Source of the DNA: Cytophagia bacterium
GTDB lineage: Bacteria; Bacteroidota; Bacteroidia; Cytophagales; Cyclobacteriaceae
Assembly: GCA_013373005.1 (NCBI GenBank)
Contig: JABXIP010000222.1
Coordinates: 1 to 16,829, forward strand
Direction of reading: 5' to 3'
DNA length: 16,829 nucleotides
Positions 14,001 through 16,829 of the stretch are shown here, in pieces; positions within the stretch are counted from its first letter, which is position 1, and each line of letters begins with the position of its first letter. Made by a program: the position numbers and the translations under genes. Under the pieces are notes generated by a model that saw nothing but the letters and a program-made list of their open reading frames with translations, ran no database searches and was not told the DNA's origin.

Positions 14001-14099
14001 GCTGCAGATGTAGCACCTACAACTCAAACTAGGTCTGCAATTGAAAAGCTTAATGAGACTTTACTATCAATTAAAACCAGATATTCTAAATTGAATTGA
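11064..14099 (+). CDS. Secreted sortilin/VPS10-like Asp-box beta-propeller protein (often labelled glycosyl hydrolase)
   Basis: From ATG 11064 the product has 1011 residues. An ATG at 11031 would add eleven residues, but the later start gives a textbook signal peptide, MSVRLSLRFSLILTICLSVLPLSG/QQ, and is preceded by A-rich sequence. The first two thirds hold eleven Asp-box motifs (S/T-x-D-x-G-x-T/S-W): KTDDYGRTW, KSTDAGKTW, RTKDGGETW, KSVDGGDSW, KSEDAGESW, TSDDGGKTW, VTVNAGRTW, KTMNGGQSW, VTTDGGANW, RTHDGGKTW and FSIDDGENW. Several are preceded by NP-D-I/V-Y/F strands. This is the pattern of sortilin/VPS10 and sialidase-type propellers, probably two propellers in tandem. The last 300 residues hold a beta-sandwich segment (PGTYRVRLTVDG) and a helical tail. 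No T9SS sorting domain is present, so it is likely periplasmic or released. The common glycosyl hydrolase label rests on the propeller fold, and I see no catalytic residues that support it. Confidence 0.9.
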   Translation: MSVRLSLRFSLILTICLSVLPLSGQQIDPSFYQSLEYRMIGPFRASRTVGGVGIPNQPNVFYIGVNNGGVWKTDDYGRTWNPIFDDAPTGSVGDIAVSPSNPDILYVGSGEGLHRPDLGVGDGIFKSTDAGKTWKHVGLGDVQQVGRLIVHPTNPDIVFVAGLGHPYGANEERGVFRTKDGGETWEKLLYINHNTGAIQVEFDPNNPDVIYADMWEHQEGPWENAAFSGPNSGLYKSVDGGDSWKRLSTGLPGAEQGLGRIGIGIAPSNSNIIYATVDARQNGGIYKSEDAGESWKLVATERRLWGRGSDFAEIKVHPNNPNKVYVANVASYTSDDGGKTWWSLKGAPGGDDYHRIWINPINPDIMLFVADQGAVVTVNAGRTWSSWYNQPTTQLYHVKTDNGFPYWVYGGQQESGAIGIASRGNGGQISFREFIGSGADEYAYMAPDPKDPNIIYGGRVMRFNKRTGQSTNVAPEALRSGNYRGVRTMPLLFHPADDNMLLFGTNVLWKTMNGGQSWEIISPDLTYDQPPVPASVGDFKTEEMETMRRRGVIYAIGPSPLDVDIIWAGTDDGRVHVTTDGGANWTDVTPPAMTSWDKVSQIDAGHFDKNTAYLAINAIRKDDMTPYVYRTHDGGKTWDLVNNGMNPIGAVNVVREDPKQKGLLYAGTEREVYFSIDDGENWQSLRNNMPATSIRDLVIHEDDLVVGTHGRSAWIMDHISPLRELAKAKTGKAYLHGPDDTYRVRWNMFSDTPLPPEEPTGENPPDGATIDYQLNQLAKLVQLEILNSDGSLIRKYRSDDPEEERDTVSFAYPTYWMRPIQKLGKSVGHHRFVWDLRYAPPRGARRSFSIAAVHENTPSGPHGPFVNPGTYRVRLTVDGQTFERPVTVKMDPRVTISQSALNDQFNLSLGCYNAYHELQTMIEAIDAKRNASERLKRLRGNGAVGDPDTMYGSITHVPAENETLVGLQNKFLFMQNLLQAADVAPTTQTRSAIEKLNETLLSIKTRYSKLN

Positions 14100-14104
14100 T
14101 GATT

Positions 14105-14165
14105 GTTCAATGTTCAACGTTCAAAGTTTTATGTTACTTAGAACCTAGAACATGAAACTTTAAAC
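14105..14165. repeat. Palindromic intergenic repeat with 7-bp periodicity
   Basis: It begins with GTTCAAT, GTTCAAC and GTTCAAA in direct succession (14105-14125). The third copy opens an imperfect inverted repeat: 14119-14135 matches the reverse complement of 14149-14165 at 15 of 17 positions, across a 13-nt centre that contains TAG/CTA. It fills most of the 74-nt gap between the Asp-box gene and the Dabb gene. The long stem has no T-run, so it may be a dispersed REP-like element or an mRNA-stabilising hairpin rather than a classical terminator. Confidence 0.6.
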
Positions 14166-14173
14166 TGACAAAG

Positions 14174-14548
14174 ATGAAAAAGCTATTTCTACTCTTAACT
14201 ATTCTAATGATTATGACTTCATGTTCCACTTCAAATCAATCAACTGGTGGATTAAGACATGTAGTGTCTTTCAAATTCAAGCCTGAGGCAACAACAAATC
14301 AGGTGAATGCTCTTATTGAGGCTTTTGAAGGCCTACAGAATGATATTCCACAGATCAAGGCATTTGAGTGGGGACTGAATAACAGCCCTGAAGGGTTGGA
14401 CAGAGGCATGACCCACGTTTTCCTACTCACTTTTGATGATGCCAAAGCACGAGATGAATATTTGCCACACCCAGCTCACAAAGCCTTTGGAGAAAAGCAT
14501 GGGCCTATTATTGCCGATGTTGTTGTGGTAGATTATCTGATTCAATAG
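14174..14548 (+). CDS. Dabb (stress-responsive A/B barrel) domain lipoprotein
   Basis: The product has 124 residues. A lipoprotein signal, MKKLFLLLTILMIMTSC, lipidates Cys17. Residues 27-122 match the Dabb ferredoxin-like fold: LRHVVSFKFKP (His29), a helix near 41-58, FEWGLNNSPEG, THVFLLTFDD, and YLPHPAHKAF (His102) before a final strand VVVVDY. Dabb proteins are small dimeric alpha+beta barrels; a few are enzymes, but most are uncharacterised. The length is normal once the lipoprotein leader is counted. The lipid anchor places this one in the envelope, which is less usual than the cytoplasmic members. It has repeat-bearing spacers on both sides and is probably transcribed with its + strand neighbours. 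Confidence 0.88.
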   Translation: MKKLFLLLTILMIMTSCSTSNQSTGGLRHVVSFKFKPEATTNQVNALIEAFEGLQNDIPQIKAFEWGLNNSPEGLDRGMTHVFLLTFDDAKARDEYLPHPAHKAFGEKHGPIIADVVVVDYLIQ

Positions 14549-14575
14549 TCAAATTCCATATAACAAACACCAAAC

Positions 14576-14614
14576 CCCAATAAACCAATTTACTAATCTC
14601 CCAATAAACCAATT
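14576..14614 (+). repeat. 15-bp direct repeat in an A/C-rich leader
   Basis: CCCAATAAACCAATT occurs at 14576-14590 and again at 14600-14614 with a 24-nt period. The whole spacer (14549-14623) is strongly A/C-rich on this strand with very few G residues and directly precedes the AIM24-like gene. It probably forms an unstructured leader, which can favour initiation without a Shine-Dalgarno sequence. Confidence 0.55.
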
Positions 14615-14623
14615 ACCCAAATT

Positions 14624-15334
14624 ATGGCTCACGAAATAGATTACGAACTCATTGGAGACGATATGCAATTAGTGGAAATCACCCTGGATCCACAGGAGAC
14701 TGTAAGGGCAGAGGCCGGAACCATGATGTATATGGATCAGAACATTCAAATGGAAACCGGAACAGGTGGTGGGCTTATGAAAGGCCTCAAGCGTATGTTT
14801 ACCGGTGAGAGTTTCTTCATTACCTCATTTACCAACCTCGGCAATGCTCGTGAGAAAGTTGGCTTTGCTTCACCATACCCAGGAAAGATTGTGCCATTAG
14901 ACTTGGCTGCCAAGGGAGGGGAGTTCATCTGTCAGAAAGATGCCTTCCTATGTGCCGCTTACGGAGTTGAAATCGAAGTTGCCTTTACTAAGCGTTTTGG
15001 AGCCGGCTTATTCGGTGGAGAGGGTTTTATTCTCCAACGACTTACTGGTGATGGTTTGGCCTTTATACATGCTGGTGGAACCATCATTGAACGTGACTTG
15101 AAGCCGGGCGAAATGCTAAGAGTGGATACTGGCTGTGTGGTTGGTTTCAGCCCTTCCGTCAATTATGATGTTCAGTTTGTCGGTGGATTTAAGAATGCGC
15201 TGTTTGGAGGGGAGGGCCTCTTCCTCGTAAACCTTACCGGACCTGGAAAAGTATACCTGCAAAGCCTTCCTTTCAGCAAGCTGGTGGATAGAATTCACAG
15301 AGCCTTGCCACCTGCAAGAAAGGGGAATGACTAG
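14624..15334 (+). CDS. AIM24 / TIGR00266 family protein
   Basis: The product has 236 residues with no signal peptide, so it is cytoplasmic. The sequence follows the TIGR00266/AIM24 pattern: VRAEAGTMMYMDQNIQMET near the start, a Gly-rich segment followed by LKRMFTGESFFITSFTN, PGKIVPLDL in the middle, FGGEGFILQRLTGDGLAFIHAGG, and a second FGGEGLFLVNLTGPGKVYLQSLP near the end. The two FGGEG-F-L-L-G-G blocks reflect the internal duplication of this beta-rich TRAP-like fold. The family is named after a yeast mitochondrial protein; its bacterial function is not established. The ATG at 14624 is preceded by an A/C-rich leader and starts at the usual family position. The gene ends in a likely bidirectional terminator. 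Confidence 0.93.
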   Translation: MAHEIDYELIGDDMQLVEITLDPQETVRAEAGTMMYMDQNIQMETGTGGGLMKGLKRMFTGESFFITSFTNLGNAREKVGFASPYPGKIVPLDLAAKGGEFICQKDAFLCAAYGVEIEVAFTKRFGAGLFGGEGFILQRLTGDGLAFIHAGGTIIERDLKPGEMLRVDTGCVVGFSPSVNYDVQFVGGFKNALFGGEGLFLVNLTGPGKVYLQSLPFSKLVDRIHRALPPARKGND

Positions 15335-15357
15335 TGTAGACTAATCATTCCTCTTTT
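15319..15357. terminator. Bidirectional terminator between convergent genes
   Basis: AAAGGGGAATGA (15319-15330) pairs with TCATTCCTCTTT (15345-15356), 11 Watson-Crick pairs plus one G-T. An inner TAGT/ACTA extension (15332-15335 with 15340-15343) closes on a GTAG loop. The left arm encodes the last residues of the AIM24-like protein and the stop codon lies inside the hairpin. T-rich ends on both strands suggest it serves both converging genes. Confidence 0.7.
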
Positions 15358-15361
15358 GCTA

Positions 15362-16396
15362 TTATTTCTCCTCAAAACTCAGATAGAAGTCGAAAAATGG
15401 CAGCATTTGCTGGGGAATACGGCCATCAATTGTGTAAATGCCACTGGTATGAGTGCCTATGTATTCTTCAGCAAAATGTTCAATGCCTACATTTTCCAAT
15501 CTCTGGCTAAACATTTTGCATTGCCTGGTAAAACGTTCTCCTGAGTTTCTTCCCCAATCCAGTTTAATAGCATTCAGCTTTTTGAGGTTCTCCAGATTGT
15601 TATCTATCATGTGAACAGGCATATTCTGGTACCATTTTTCCAACACATCGGGATGTGCCACCATTTCTCCATTTTCAACAGTGAAGGGAATATCACAGTA
15701 AAATGGAGCCTTGTCCGGATTAGGAGACCATGACTTGGCGAAGGCTACGATCACTTTTGGGAAATAAGTTTTTGAGAGTTCTTCTACTGTTTTTACTCTG
15801 GCCAGTTCTCTATAAGTGGTGCTATTCGGACCATATTCAGCCACAATGGTTAAGGCACCCGGGCTTAGCGCATACACGCTGCTGAAAATATCGGGGTGAT
15901 GCATGGCTATTTTCAATGCACCATAACCTCCCATACTGTGTCCTGTTATTCCCCGACTTTCTTTATCGGCAATCGTGCGATAGTTTTTATCTACATAGTT
16001 CACCAAGTCATAAGTAGTGAAATCTTCCCAGTTGCCGAACACTCCGGAATTGCTGTAAAAGCTACCTTCATAGGTGGTATACTGATCGGAAATAACAAAG
16101 ATGAATGGTTTGATTTTCTTGCTTTCGATAGCATAGTCAAGCACTTCCTTCATTTGAGGGAAAATGACATGATTGCCCATAAAACCGTGGAGGAAATAGA
16201 CTACCGGATACTTCTGGCTAGAATCATCATAACCGGGAGGGAGATAAACCGACACAGCCCTGGTTGGATTCTCATTAAAATCATTTTCAAGATTCTTGGA
16301 ATAAACTGAGTCCACAACCACCCGGCTCTCAGAGGTTTGTGACCATGCTGGAATACTCAGACAAACGATCAGGATAAGTAAAATGCTCTTTTTCAT
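15362..16396 (-). CDS. Secreted alpha/beta-hydrolase, putative esterase family
   Basis: The product has 344 residues. A signal peptide (residues 1-19) ends at AWS/QT with no lipobox. The alpha/beta-hydrolase fold is clear: VSVYLPPGY at 49-56, YPVVYFLHGFMGN (oxyanion region, His70-Gly71), and the nucleophile elbow GHSMGG with Ser154, followed by YGALKIAMHHPDIFSSVYALSPG. The likely catalytic His is His316 in THTSG. Asp280 in KLDWGRNSGE is the best acidic candidate, with Glu287 as an alternative. This is the esterase D / antigen 85 / enterochelin esterase-like family, which hydrolyses acyl esters; the natural substrate cannot be told from sequence. An insert of about 70 residues (about 190-260), between the nucleophile and the acid, may form a lid. 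It lies 32 nt downstream of the AtuA-like gene on the same strand and may be cotranscribed. Confidence 0.9.
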   Translation of the reverse strand: MKKSILLILIVCLSIPAWSQTSESRVVVDSVYSKNLENDFNENPTRAVSVYLPPGYDDSSQKYPVVYFLHGFMGNHVIFPQMKEVLDYAIESKKIKPFIFVISDQYTTYEGSFYSNSGVFGNWEDFTTYDLVNYVDKNYRTIADKESRGITGHSMGGYGALKIAMHHPDIFSSVYALSPGALTIVAEYGPNSTTYRELARVKTVEELSKTYFPKVIVAFAKSWSPNPDKAPFYCDIPFTVENGEMVAHPDVLEKWYQNMPVHMIDNNLENLKKLNAIKLDWGRNSGERFTRQCKMFSQRLENVGIEHFAEEYIGTHTSGIYTIDGRIPQQMLPFFDFYLSFEEK

Positions 16397-16428
16397 AGGT
16401 TCAGTATGCTGTCGTTTAAAGTCTTGTT

Positions 16429-16740
16429 TTAGATTTGTATCTCCATTTCCAATAGGGTGTAGCTCAATGATTTGCCATGCGCATCGAGTCTCAGGGAAGT
16501 AGTTACTCCTCCGGCCAGTGCCTGGTGAAATACGAATTGAAAGGCACTAAGTTTGGGCAAATCATATCGGATGATTTCTCCTTCAACAATGCCTTTTAAA
16601 TGATCTTTCACCTTCTCAATAGTCACCTTTCGGCTTAGAAGTTCATAGTCGCTTGCATTGTAAGGGATAAGTGAGAGGATAAGCGTATTTCCCTTATCTC
16701 CTGCACGGCTGTGGGCTATATCGTATAGTTTCTTTTTCAT
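16429..16740 (-). CDS. Small AtuA-like ferredoxin-fold protein
   Basis: The product has 103 residues. The N-terminus reads LYDIAHSRAGDKGNTLILSL and the C-terminus contains GGVTTSLRLDAHGKSLSYTL. Both motifs mark the C-terminal domain of AtuA (acyclic terpene utilisation) and DUF1446-type proteins, here encoded as a separate small gene. In many bacteria such a protein follows a large DUF1446 protein and belongs to terpene, leucine or related acyl-CoA catabolic gene sets; no reaction is established for the small protein alone. The start codon overlaps the stop of the upstream gene (ATGA, 16737-16740), so it is translationally coupled and likely forms a complex with that product. Confidence 0.85.
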   Translation of the reverse strand: MKKKLYDIAHSRAGDKGNTLILSLIPYNASDYELLSRKVTIEKVKDHLKGIVEGEIIRYDLPKLSAFQFVFHQALAGGVTTSLRLDAHGKSLSYTLLEMEIQI

Positions 16741-16829
16741 GATTGAATGACCTGAATGCTCTTTTGAACCAGATTTCTGTTGATTAAAGTGGAAACTATA
16801 CCCAATACCTCTTCCACATATTTTCTGGC
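16737..16829 (-). CDS. 3' end of an upstream gene coupled to the AtuA-like gene (5' part outside window)
   Basis: The minus strand is open from the window edge to a TGA at 16737-16739 and gives 30 residues (ARKYVEEVLGIVSTLINRNL, then VQKSIQVIQS). They look like a helical C-terminus. The four-base ATGA overlap with the next gene supports a real coding end. By context it could be the large AtuA/DUF1446 partner or another catabolic gene; the fragment is too short to name. Confidence 0.7.
   Translation of the reverse strand, partial: ARKYVEEVLGIVSTLINRNLVQKSIQVIQS

Overview
The window reads as a piece of a Bacteroidota chromosome, probably a marine Cytophagia- or Flavobacteriia-like organism; the genus cannot be told from sequence alone. 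The evidence is the type IX secretion (T9SS) C-terminal sorting domains, many secreted proteins and lipoproteins, start codons without Shine-Dalgarno sequences, moderate-to-low GC, and typical Bacteroidota families (HYR/SprB/PKD adhesin modules, YHYH lipoprotein, sortilin/VPS10-like Asp-box protein, SCO1, Dabb, AIM24/TIGR00266). No tRNA, rRNA, CRISPR array, insertion sequence or phage gene was seen.

Left part (1-8467, + strand). The window opens in the last 26 codons of a T9SS-exported protein, followed by a hairpin terminator. After an AT-rich spacer comes a two-gene unit joined by an ATGA overlap: a 150-residue secreted protein of unknown function and a giant 2519-residue surface protein. 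The giant carries, in order, a glycine-rich domain like that of the ALK/LTK receptors, an unassigned beta-rich stretch, two HYR-like repeats, an L-type lectin domain, a SprB-like repeat, HYR repeats with a C-type lectin domain nested inside one of them, further 80-residue HYR-like repeats with a six-bladed YWTD-type propeller nested inside one of them, a PKD domain, a conserved GGGF-type module, a Lys/Gly/Ser/Thr linker and a T9SS type A sorting domain. It is best read as a multi-lectin adhesin. A 97-nt block (end of coding region, trailer and terminator) follows both the first partial gene and the giant gene with 94 of 97 identities, which points to tandem duplication or ongoing exchange between adhesin loci.

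Middle (8542-10902). A small multi-span membrane protein on + converges on a three-gene overlapping minus-strand operon encoding a YHYH-motif lipoprotein, a secreted MORN-repeat protein and a SCO1/SenC-type thioredoxin-fold lipoprotein. The gene set suggests an envelope, possibly copper- or redox-related, function.

Right part (11064-16829). On + are a roughly 1010-residue secreted protein with eleven Asp-box motifs (sortilin/VPS10-like propellers), a Dabb-domain lipoprotein and an AIM24/TIGR00266 protein. The two spacers around the Dabb gene hold short repeats: a 7-bp-periodic palindrome and an A/C-rich 15-bp direct repeat. A likely bidirectional terminator separates these from minus-strand genes: a secreted alpha/beta-hydrolase esterase, a 103-residue AtuA-like small protein, and the 3' end of an upstream gene that overlaps the latter by ATGA.
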